From NCBI GenBank assembly GCA_030374735.1, contig JASCIV010000437.1, positions 1 to 20,183 of the forward strand: a stretch of 20,183 nucleotides of DNA. Reading direction: 5' to 3'. Position numbers and translations under genes: made by a program. Shown here one piece after another: positions 1 through 7,647 of this stretch. Origin of the DNA: Gracilaria caudata (taxonomy: Eukaryota; Rhodophyta; Florideophyceae; Gracilariales; Gracilariaceae). The first letter of the stretch is position 1, and the number at the start of each line of letters is the position of its first letter. Below the pieces are notes generated by a model. The model was given only the letters and a program-made list of their open reading frames with translations. It ran no database searches and was not told where the DNA came from.

Positions 1-1
1 G

Positions 2-1846
2 CCGCCGGCCGCGGACGCGCTCAGCGACGACCTTCACAAGGCGCTCGCCTTGCTACGTCGCGAGCGGCTCATAGCCGATTTCATGCTACGCCCGCCGCGT
101 CCGCCTGCCGACATCCAGCTGCTCTCCACACCGCGCCCGTGCTTCATTCTTTCCACCGATGAGGAACAACGCGGTGCCGTCAACGGCAAGATCGCCATGC
201 ACTACCTCGGCATCCCGCTCTTCTCCGACCGCGCCGGCTTCTCCGGCGGGCTCGTCGTCACCACCTACACCGCGCGCACGCACCCGTTGCATGCGCCCGC
301 CGTCATGGCCGACGTGCGAGTGGGTCGCTACGTACGCCACAACGCCACCGGAGAGTGGTGCATCATAACGCGCAACGACCGCGACCGCGTCACTCGTCTG
401 CAGTACGTGCGCGTCACGGACGACGTGTTGCGCGAGCGCATCTGTCTCACGTGCTCCTCGGATCTGTTTGAGACCGGCGACATTAAAGGCAGCGTTCTGT
501 TTCAGTGTCACGACCATGAGTGGCGCTTCTGCACCAACTGCCGTTCGTCGCCCGCGCGCGCCTGTTCGTGTTTGTCGCCAGGGCCTTCTCCTGTGCTCAA
601 CAACCTCACCGGTCTGTCGCAGGCCGTGTGGCGCGTCATGAGCGAGGGCTCTGCGTCTTGGCAAGGTAAAGTTCGTGTCACTGTAGTTGGCACTCTGCCC
701 ATGTCCAATCGAGCCCACTTTGATGCCTGTATGGATGTCGTCAGCTCTTACAACCCTTCCATAGACAACCTTCTTGCCGCCCAAATGAAACGCCTCGCCA
801 TCATGGAGAAGGTTTCGGCTTCCACCTGTGTTCCGGCTCCGATCGCCAACATCGAAGAGGACCAGAAGGCCTACGAGCAACTGCAGCTGCTTCGCCAGCA
901 CACTGCCGCGCAGACGTCGTTTCAACCGTCACAACCTGCATTTTCGGCTGTCGCGCAGCACCCGTCTGCGTGTTTGATCGCTGCCGCTTTGCACCAAGCC
1001 ACGCCCATCTTTTCGACCTCCCCCCCAAAGCTGTCGCCCGAAATCAGCCTCCTGGCTTCCCCCAAATCAGCTGCTCTGGCCAGTCCCTCAAATCGATCTC
1101 CTCTGCACGGCTCCCCGTCCACTTTCGCTCTTTTCGAGCCGGATCACCTGGAAGTTGCCGATCACTTTCTCGTCCCACCGGCTGTTCCCATTTCCGAGCC
1201 GCTCATGGAGCAACCGATGTTGCCTGCCGATCCCAGCACTTTGCCGGCTGGTATCGAGACGTGCCTCCACGGCATGGATTTGGACGACGACTGGTGCTCT
1301 TATATTGCAAGCGATCAGGACGCCCGTTCCGTTTCGTCTACTCTTTCCACTGCGGGTTCTGATTGCGCGCCGTTGCCCGATAGTGTCCCTTGCGTGGAAG
1401 ATGTGATTGAGATGATCGACCCCGAAAACGACCTTCCGACGCCGCCCATCCCTCCGAAGCGAAAACAGTATCACCATCCTCAGATAGCCAAAAAACCCAG
1501 ACCGCTTGCTCCGCAACCAAACATAAAGCCTAAGCCGTTGGCACCGCGACCTGCGGGGATGAGCGTGACTGACGGTTTTATCTGGCAAATTGGTGCTTTT
1601 GCCGGCAATGAAGCGGTTCTTGCGGCAAGGCTCGAGGCGATGGAGAAGGAAAGAAAAGCCGAGGAAAGGCGTAAGAAGAATCGTCAGGCCGCTGCTCGGT
1701 CCAATGCTAGAAAGAAGGACATTATGGACGCCATCCGTGCTGAGATTCGCGAGCAGAAGCAGAGAGAAGCTGAGCTCCGAGAGAAAGAGGCCAAGCTCCG
1801 GAGCGTGAACGAGCTGCTGCGGAAACGCGTGACGGCGAAGCAATAG
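2..1846 (+). CDS. bZIP transcription factor with N-terminal Cys/His cluster (5' partial)
   Basis: The frame is open from base 2, so the start lies outside the window; the first in-window ATG codons are internal. About 614 residues are visible. The last ~65 residues form a bZIP: a Lys/Arg-rich basic region (KKNRQAAARSNARKK) at roughly nt 1673-1717, then heptads with I, Q, L, L, L at the d positions and an Asn at an a position, as in dimeric zippers. The Arg expected eight residues after the invariant Asn is Asn here. Nearer the N-terminus (nt 443-574) lie CxxC, C-H-x-H, CxxC and CxC groups that could bind zinc. The middle is Ser/Pro-rich and low in structure, with acidic patches, as in activation domains. 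It probably acts in the nucleus on promoters; target genes are unknown. I recognise the bZIP but no named orthologue, and the Cys/His part matches no family I can name. Confidence 0.8.
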   Translation, partial: PPAADALSDDLHKALALLRRERLIADFMLRPPRPPADIQLLSTPRPCFILSTDEEQRGAVNGKIAMHYLGIPLFSDRAGFSGGLVVTTYTARTHPLHAPAVMADVRVGRYVRHNATGEWCIITRNDRDRVTRLQYVRVTDDVLRERICLTCSSDLFETGDIKGSVLFQCHDHEWRFCTNCRSSPARACSCLSPGPSPVLNNLTGLSQAVWRVMSEGSASWQGKVRVTVVGTLPMSNRAHFDACMDVVSSYNPSIDNLLAAQMKRLAIMEKVSASTCVPAPIANIEEDQKAYEQLQLLRQHTAAQTSFQPSQPAFSAVAQHPSACLIAAALHQATPIFSTSPPKLSPEISLLASPKSAALASPSNRSPLHGSPSTFALFEPDHLEVADHFLVPPAVPISEPLMEQPMLPADPSTLPAGIETCLHGMDLDDDWCSYIASDQDARSVSSTLSTAGSDCAPLPDSVPCVEDVIEMIDPENDLPTPPIPPKRKQYHHPQIAKKPRPLAPQPNIKPKPLAPRPAGMSVTDGFIWQIGAFAGNEAVLAARLEAMEKERKAEERRKKNRQAAARSNARKKDIMDAIRAEIREQKQREAELREKEAKLRSVNELLRKRVTAKQ

Positions 1847-3559
1847 CCATAATAGGGTGGGTTTGCGAACTTCGTATGCGTCACTACGGTTGAGGTTGGT
1901 CCAATTTTTTTTTTGATAGCAGTAGCATGTTCATGAGATGAATCTGCGTTTGGGCATATTTCTGTGTGTGTTTGTGCTCTCGAAGGAGGCTGTTTTCCGG
2001 ATGAGAGCGGTGGCCTAGAAAAGTTATTGGAAGCATTTCAACCGTTAAGCGATGCGTCGCTTCCCTCCCTCACCATTTTTCAACAAGTCTTACTATTCGT
2101 TTTCCGATCACTCAACTTGTACCATATTCATTTTGTATCTCTATCTTTTTTTGTTGGAGACACAGTGGTAATTGGGACGCTCGAAGTTGCCTTTTGCCAT
2201 GATGGAACATTGACTGAGATTTCTCGCAATTTACGAGTATCCATATTGCGAGGTTGCGTACATGACAACTCTTATCAGCCTGACTGAACAGTACAGGGGT
2301 CGCGATGTCCCTGTACTCGGCAAGAAGAAGATTTTGTCAGACGATGCGAGCATATGTTTAAAAGCAGCATACTATATGGAGTTACTCGCTCTACTAGATT
2401 ATTCGCATTCTGCACAAAGAGTATTTGTTAAAGAGAACAGCTTCCATGCCGCACTCACAAGAGAGTTGTGCTCGGTTGTGGCTTGTCGGAAGCTGTGCAT
2501 GCCTGTTAAAAAAGTTACAGACTGTGGAATATGAGCTTGCGTTGCTTCAACTCCAACAAGCATTAAGGGCTAGCCCTCGGTTGAGTTTTACGAAGGTACC
2601 TGCTCCGAAAAGCACCACTGTAGTAGATGCAGCGCCTTGCTGTGTGTGTGTGCTGATTCCCTGACAGCTGGCCAGGGAAGCTCTTTCCGGCGGTGACCCT
2701 TCTTTTTCTTGATGTACAGAGCAATGTGCTGTGGGGGCGCTTTCGTCACGAACATTCCATTCGCCACAGTCGGGCAGCGCGAAAACAGTTGTTCGTGCAG
2801 GACGGCAGAAACAGAATTACGCACACGGGCGCACTGTGCGTTTTCACCATTTGCATGACGCGTTCTCGTGAGCGGGGTGATGCACTCATGCAATACGAGC
2901 GCATGCTAGGATACACAGTTCCGAGCGCAGAGAGGTGTCGCCGCACCGCTTCTCACTTCACGCGCGGGAAGCAGCAACGAAAGAAGAACGGGCCGTGTAC
3001 GCTTGGGACGCGATTGTTGTGTGGCGCCCATCACGAGGAGCGCCACAATGGTGGAGCGTACAGCTGGAGGAGCAATTTCGCACACTGAAATCCACGAAGC
3101 GAGACGCGTGGAGTTTGTGCGTTGGAACGATCTCGATGAGAACAACGAGCGCGCTTGACGTGTTGCGTTGCTTGTGTATATGTTGATGGCGTTCGCAAAA
3201 TCGCGCGCTGTGCTCTCGTTTTGCCCGCGAGCGTGGTTTCTCTCTCGCTCTCTCTCGTGAACACCGTTACGCACCGGCTGTGAGAGATGGCGAGGGATAT
3301 AACGTAGAGAGATACGATAGAGCGCGCAGTAGGCGCTGGTGGCAGCACAATCTCGTAACTGCGAACCACGGCGACGTGTGTGTGTGGCGGCTCGCCATTA
3401 GCGATGACGTGGTGCAAGCAACTGCAAAACGGCGCACTCACCACTGTAAAACCGCGCGATCCACGCCTTCAAGGCGCACACCGCTGACGCTCGCTCGCCA
3501 GATCGTCCGCGCCGCGTCGCTTGCAAACGTCAGATCGGCTCGCGTGCGCTGTGACAACC
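1847..3559. other. Long intergenic region without a supported gene
   Basis: This 1.7 kb holds the 3' flank of the bZIP gene and the upstream region of IBA57. It contains a T-run at about 1903-1914, an inverted repeat at 2291-2316 and a CT/GA-rich stretch at about 3238-3320. The longest ATG-initiated frame I examined in its first kilobase is 90 codons (2262-2534) and resembles no family I know. A 36-codon frame at 3048-3158 has a good start context (ACAATGG) but nothing else in its favour. Composition changes from AT-richer (1850-2600) to GC-rich (2700-3560). Unannotated exons or a non-coding RNA cannot be excluded. Confidence 0.5.
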
Positions 3560-4537
3560 ATGCCGCCGCCGCCGCCTCCGCCGCCGTTGCCCAGCTTCGC
3601 AGCTCGGCTGCTTTCGCGCGGCGTCGTTCGCGTGCACGGTGCCGATTCGCTCAAGTTCCTGCAGTCGCTCGTCACCAATGACATGCACCGCATCTGCAAC
3701 GCGGGCGCGCCACACGCATGCGCCGCCGCCTTTCTCAACGGCAGGGGCCGCGTGCTGTTCGGCACGATCATTCGCAGACAGGCCCACAATGACTACTTGA
3801 TCGACGTGCAGCATCAACAAGTTCCCAGTTTAATCAAGCACCTGAGCACATATCGGCTCCGAGCCGACGTGCAAATCAGCGATCAGTCGCACGCACACTC
3901 CGTGTGGAGTTTGGTGAACGTGCAGCACGATTCGCTTGTGCGAGATGCACGGGTGTTCCAAGACCCACGTTTGGAGGCGCTTGGGCTTCGAGCTATTGTA
4001 GATGACGCTTTCAGTCCGCCGCCAGGTGTTGCCGTTGCCGACGAACAACAGTACACGCGGTTGCGAATACTCAACGGCGTACCTGACGACGGCGATTTTG
4101 ACGACACGCCGCTGCCGCTTGATCTTGCGCTACATTTGCTGAATGGCGTTTCATTCACCAAGGGCTGTTATCTGGGACAGGAGCTCACCGCTCGCAGTCA
4201 CTTCACCGGCGTGCTGCGCAAGCGAATCACGCCGCTGATTGTAGCTGATGGTGAGCAGTTGAGCGGCAACCATGCATCGTACAGCGCCGTATCCGACGCA
4301 GCTGAGGCGCGTTTAGAGCGCGGAGCAGAACTAATGTTAGAGGGAAAGCAAAAGGCGGTAGCCAAAGTGAGTTCTAGTGTGGACAACATAGGCATGGCGG
4401 TGATTCGGCTCACAGACGTGTTCAGCGAACAGGGCAGCCGAAAACTGCGTCTGCGAGACGGACGCGCAGTGACGGCATGGCGCCCACGTTGGTGGCGCGA
4501 GCGCGAGAATGGAGCGGTACAAGAGCACACCACATGA
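3560..4537 (+). CDS. IBA57: IBA57-type Fe-S cluster assembly factor (GcvT-like fold), mitochondrial
   Basis: The 325-residue protein carries the family signature KGCYLGQE at about residues 201-208 followed by a Thr/Ala/Arg/Ser/His run, typical of the YgfZ/IBA57 branch of the GcvT family. The Cys of that motif (residue 203) is the conserved functional Cys. The N-terminal part (GVVRVHGADSLKFLQSLVTND) also fits the family. IBA57 works with ISCA proteins in the mitochondrial matrix to make [4Fe-4S] clusters for aconitase, lipoate synthase and others. The chosen ATG has a purine at -3 and is the first in the frame; an upstream TTG was ignored. Eight prolines encoded by CCG/CCT repeats follow Met1, then an Arg/Ala-rich stretch that could be a presequence. 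Length is normal for IBA57. The gene converges on the PIMT gene with 3 bp between stop codons. Confidence 0.88.
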   Translation: MPPPPPPPPLPSFAARLLSRGVVRVHGADSLKFLQSLVTNDMHRICNAGAPHACAAAFLNGRGRVLFGTIIRRQAHNDYLIDVQHQQVPSLIKHLSTYRLRADVQISDQSHAHSVWSLVNVQHDSLVRDARVFQDPRLEALGLRAIVDDAFSPPPGVAVADEQQYTRLRILNGVPDDGDFDDTPLPLDLALHLLNGVSFTKGCYLGQELTARSHFTGVLRKRITPLIVADGEQLSGNHASYSAVSDAAEARLERGAELMLEGKQKAVAKVSSSVDNIGMAVIRLTDVFSEQGSRKLRLRDGRAVTAWRPRWWRERENGAVQEHTT

Positions 4538-4540
4538 ACG

Positions 4541-5344
4541 TCAATGCAGTTGGTGCTCCAAGTCGCACAGCGGCACGTACCGCACGCCGCACACGGAGGA
4601 AGTTTTGACCTCGCCGTTTTGGTCTTTCTTGACGAGCATGAGATGTTGAGGTCCGTACTCCGGGCCGACGGGAATGATCATGGCGCCGTTGTTGGCAAGC
4701 TGATCCAGCAGCGGCTGAGGAATGCTTGGAGAGGCGGCTCCAACGTGAATCGCCGCGAACGGAGCCTTTTTTTGTTTTTATATTCCAGCGCAGGCAACAC
4801 GACGTGGTTAGCACACGGCACATAGAGCGGGCAGAGCGTAGCGGGCAGAGCGTAGAGAGCAAAGAGAGAGTAAGCGCTTGCACGTTACCTTATCTGCGGC
4901 GCCCGCACGACCGTCAGCAGTGCGCATGATGACGGGAGCGGCGGGCACGGCGGCGTGTCGAAAGGCGGCGAGATTCGCAATGGCCAGATCTGTGAGCTGC
5001 GCAGCATGCTCCACGCCGACCACGCAACCGTCCGGACCGACGAGTACGGCCATGAGTGCCGCGAAATAACCGCTGCCCGCGCCCACGTCGAGCGCGCTGG
5101 CGCCGGGCACCAGATGCGGCTCCAGCATCTGCAGCGCCATGGCGTGCATGTGCGGCGCGGAAATGGTCGCAAAGCACGGCAGCGGCTGCGGCGAGTCCGC
5201 GTACGCGTCGCGCGCCGACGGCACGAACAGCTTGCGGTCCACCGCCCTCATGGCGTGTTCGGCTCGAACGGAGGTCAGCAGTCTCTTGCGCACCAGATTG
5301 TCCACCAACGCCGCGTTGGAGGCGGCAGAACAGGTCCAGGCCAT
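4541..5344 (-). CDS. PCMT: Protein-L-isoaspartate O-methyltransferase (two exons)
   Basis: The CDS is complement(4541..4765, 4889..5344), giving 226 residues, the usual size for eukaryotic PIMT. The enzyme uses S-adenosylmethionine to methylate isoaspartyl residues and start their repair. Exon 1 encodes the N-terminal MAW start typical of the family, DSPQPL, the substrate/SAM region ATISAPHMHA (residues 59-68) and SAM motif I LDVGAGSGY (85-93). Exon 2 continues without a break into the conserved IHVGAA segment and ends in VRYVPL. The start at 5344 sits in GCCGCCGCCATGG, a textbook strong context. The frame stays open upstream to ATGs at 5413 and 5581, which would add an Arg/Ala-rich leader of up to 79 residues, possibly an organelle-targeting form. 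Which start is used is undecided. Confidence 0.9.
4766..4888 (-). other. Spliceosomal intron in the PIMT gene
   Basis: Read on the minus strand, the intron starts GTAACG after an AAG codon and ends in an A-rich tract plus AG. It is 123 nt and phase 0. A GTGCTAACC sequence (complement of about 4806-4814) is a likely branch site. Removing it joins GRAGAADK to the next conserved block in the order and spacing expected for PIMT, and retaining it leads to a stop before the catalytic fold is complete. It contains two tandem copies of a 14-bp unit at 4826-4853. Confidence 0.88.
4826..4853. repeat. Tandem 14-bp duplication inside the PIMT intron
   Basis: The unit AGCGGGCAGAGCGT occurs twice back-to-back (4826-4839 and 4840-4853), followed by the first two bases of a third copy. 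It lies wholly within the intron, so it does not change the protein. It looks like recent slippage or local duplication. Confidence 0.85.
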
Positions 5345-5807
5345 GGCGGCGGCGGCAAAGACGGCGCTCGCACACAGACGCAGATCACACGGCGGCACGA
5401 ACGCGGCGCGCATGTCTTTTCGGGGGGGGACGCGCGCGAAACGAGCTTTGCGGAGAGGCTGCGCTGCGCGTGACACGCCACCCGCGCACGCAGAAAAAGA
5501 AGCGCTGGCTCCACACACACCTCGCCACACGCGCATGCGCGGCGCGTGCATGGCGGCGCGGCGCCATTTCTGACGTGTCATACGAATGAGAGCTGCAGCG
5601 CCGCCCCGAATCTCACGCGCGTATTTCAGCCTTCCACATTCGCCTCGGCACTACCTCTCCAGACGCTTCCCCTCCCGACGCCTCCCCTCCAGACGCTTCC
5701 TCTCCGCCCGTTGCCCAGCTCAACGCCGCCTCGGTCGCCTCGTGTCCGCACCACATCGCGTCTTCCTTCCCCACCTCCCCCCCCACTCGTTGCTGTCGTC
5801 TCCCACA
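5345..5807. other. Shared head-to-head 5' region of PIMT and the basic orphan gene
   Basis: This 463-bp stretch lies between the chosen PIMT start (minus) and the next gene's start (plus). Both frames stay open into it: PIMT to an ATG at 5581 and the orphan to an ATG at 5586, so the two outermost ATGs are only 4 bp apart (CATacgaATG). The right half is strongly CT-rich on the plus strand up to 5807, as often seen in 5' UTRs. It probably serves as a bidirectional promoter, but I see no clear TATA box. Confidence 0.5.
5656..5715 (+). repeat. Four degenerate 15-bp tandem repeats
   Basis: Four units at 5656-5670, 5671-5685, 5686-5700 and 5701-5715 resemble CCTCCAGACGCTTCC; units 1 and 3 differ by one base, units 2 and 4 are more diverged. 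The 15-bp period keeps the plus-strand frame open, and if translated from 5586 it would give SRRFP/SRRLP-like pentapeptides. Confidence 0.75.
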
Positions 5808-6137
5808 ATGTCTGCCTCTTGCTCGCTCGACCAACTGCCGTGCTCTGTGATGAAGATTCCCACGCTGCTGGTGGTGCGTCTGAACGGCGAAGCCACTGGC
5901 TATGATCTGTCGTCGCCGGAACGTCGTCGATACGACCTCCGCACCAAGGATGACTGGCATCAGTTCCGCATGATAAGCTTCAATCGTCGTCTACAATCAC
6001 TGTCGCTGGCCGCCTCGAAGCCCAGTCTGTCTCCAAAGACGCTGTCCACTCGCGACGCGCTTCGAACAAAGCGCGCCTCCAACAAGTCGAAGCGCGCGGC
6101 CAAGCACAAACAGAGACGTGCCGCTTTGACCACGTGA
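5808..6137 (+). CDS. Small basic hypothetical protein
   Basis: A 109-residue frame that I do not recognise. It begins MSASCSLDQ, has a compact middle (IPTLLVVRLNGEATGYDL, then Arg/Asp-rich) and ends in a strongly basic tail (KRASNKSKRAAKHKQRR) that could be a nuclear-localisation or nucleic-acid-binding segment. The chosen ATG has A at -3 and follows a long pyrimidine-rich leader. The same frame is open back to an ATG at 5586, giving 183 residues; that extra part has no acidic residues and many Arg/Ser, so it could be a targeting peptide or simply untranslated leader. The gene ends at a TGA just after a CACGTG. Mixed hydrophobic/charged composition argues for a real protein, but no homologue was identified. 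Confidence 0.5.
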   Translation: MSASCSLDQLPCSVMKIPTLLVVRLNGEATGYDLSSPERRRYDLRTKDDWHQFRMISFNRRLQSLSLAASKPSLSPKTLSTRDALRTKRASNKSKRAAKHKQRRAALTT

Positions 6138-7539
6138 TAGCGCAGCTTGTACACAGAAAACCGAGTTCTTTTACACAACCACAAGCCGGAGCCCCGTCGC
6201 GCACGGCTCACTGACTAGTTGTATTCCTCTCTAACTTGTACAAGAACAACACAATTCTCGCTTCGAAACAGCCGTTCCGACCAAAGCGAGTACCTACAGT
6301 GCCCCGCTCTTTGTAATGGCCGTACTCCCCACAACCAGTACGCGGCCGGGTAGAGTACCGCCCGCGCAGAGCGCACAACCCTAAAGAAAAAGCACTCTGG
6401 AAGCGCTTGCCAAACTCTTCTATTAAACGTCTCTGCCATCTTCCTCTGCTACACCTATCTACGGAATGTTTGCGCTGTTCCGGGCGTCGCCGTGAGACAG
6501 CGTCGTGGCGTGGCGCGCATCGAGCCGACGGCGCGCGTGGCGACGGACGAAAAACGCACGCCTTGCGTGCATTGGCGCATGGAAGCAATGGGGGCGCGAC
6601 TGTGCGCGCCGCCAGCAAAATCGCGCTACGTCAGCTGCGCGCGTGCGGAAACGCGCCACGCGGCCACGGGACACGACGCGTGCCAATCAGCGCGTCGCGC
6701 GCGGCTTCGCTCAGATCGCGGTGTTGTTGATGCGTTGGTGCAGCGGCGCGCAGCTGTGTGTGGTCCTCCTTTCGGGAAGCCGCCAGCAATGAGCGTGCGG
6801 CGCTATCCGCGAAGCGGTGTATCTCTCCACAACGGCAGCGGCGACGACGTTGCGCTGTTTCGCTCCAAGTCATCGCTGCAGTGGTACGGCTCTGCGGCGC
6901 CCGGACGTGAGGACACTCACTTCTCTACTGTTCCGTGACTGAGCTTCAGTGTGCCGTCATCGCCTGCCGTACCGCGCAATGAACCGCCCAAAATCACGAG
7001 AGCGCGCGTATCCGTTACCGCTTGGCGATACGCTTGTGGTGTGACTGCAACTACACCACCGCACCTTCACGAGCGTCGCAAGGTGAACGAATAGTCTCGA
7101 GCCTTGGAGATGCCGAGCACAAGTCAAATTTTGACTTGTGCTTCCAAGTTGACGCTCACCATCCCTTGATTCTTCTGTGACATAACAGTGAACTCGCGAT
7201 TGCAAAGTGCCGTTTTACGCAGCCTCATTACTCCATTCTGTCTGTAGCTTGGTGCTCGCGTCCCGAAGTTTGCCGCCTCTGGCAGCTTGTTGCGACGCAG
7301 TGGCAACACATCAAAAACAAAAACAGCGTTCCGTGCGGCTGTGTGTCAGCTACACCGAAGCTTATGTCGCGTGCTGCCTTACTTTGCGTGCCACATTAAT
7401 ATCATAGCGATGTATCGATTGAGGACGGAACGGCGGGAACAAGAGAGCGAGCGCACACCAAAGTTCAAAGTGCAGTACAAAGTAGCATGAATGGCCGCAA
7501 GCAGTCACGGTCCACAACTTGACGTCTGCTCATCTCTAG
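6138..7539. other. Gene-poor GC-rich region
   Basis: About 1.4 kb with no frame I can tie to a protein. Frames of 130-150 codons exist on both strands at 6208-6938, but they overlap one another, are Arg/Ala-rich and look like chance frames in GC-rich DNA. A 49-residue plus-strand frame (6789-6938, starting MSVRRYPRSG) has a possible GTGAGG donor at 6907, but no continuation I could support. A 27-bp palindrome lies at 7116-7142. Confidence 0.45.
7116..7142. repeat. 27-bp near-perfect palindrome
   Basis: Two perfect 13-bp arms (AGCACAAGTCAAA and its complement) are separated by a single T at 7129. A further 6-bp pair, CTTGGA at 7103-7108 and TCCAAG at 7143-7148, can extend the stem with a one-sided 7-nt bulge. 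It lies in gene-poor DNA and is followed by no T-run. Its function is unknown; it could be a cruciform, a protein site or the tip of a fold-back element. Confidence 0.9.
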
Positions 7540-7559
7540 TTGTTCAGAGAGCAAGACAA

Positions 7560-7592
7560 TGTTGACCTGTACCAGTCCGGTACCTGTCAACA
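7560..7592. repeat. Interrupted inverted repeat
   Basis: TGTTGAC (7560-7566) and GTCAACA (7586-7592) form the outer arms, and GTACC (7569-7573) and GGTAC (7579-7583) the inner arms, around a 5-nt loop. A symmetric CT/CT mismatch separates the two arm pairs. It overlaps the putative pol relic. Confidence 0.7.
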
Positions 7593-7610
7593 GTACGTGT
7601 AGCATATCTA

Positions 7611-7647
7611 CAACACCCTTGGAACTTCCAAGTTGGAAATGGTGTTG
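7611..7647. repeat. Nested inverted repeats
   Basis: CAACACC (7611-7617) pairs with GGTGTTG (7641-7647). Inside lies a tight palindrome CTTGGAA-C-TTCCAAG (7618-7632). It also overlaps the pol relic. Confidence 0.65.

Noticed and set aside
86..1843. Long minus-strand frames (86-925 and 1088-1843) opposite the bZIP gene
   Set aside because: They lie antisense to a confident coding frame, are Arg/His-rich and show no domain; GC-rich codon structure creates such shadows.
3048..3158. 36-codon frame with an ideal start context
   Set aside because: Too short to judge, overlaps other open frames of similar quality and has no known likeness.
6235..6244. Palindrome CTTGTACAAG
   Set aside because: A 10-bp palindrome is expected by chance in a 20-kb window and nothing extends it.
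6789..7077. Two-exon gene from the ATG at 6789 with a 43-nt intron (6907-6949)
   Set aside because: The splice sites are weak, the joined frame soon stops and neither piece resembles a known protein.
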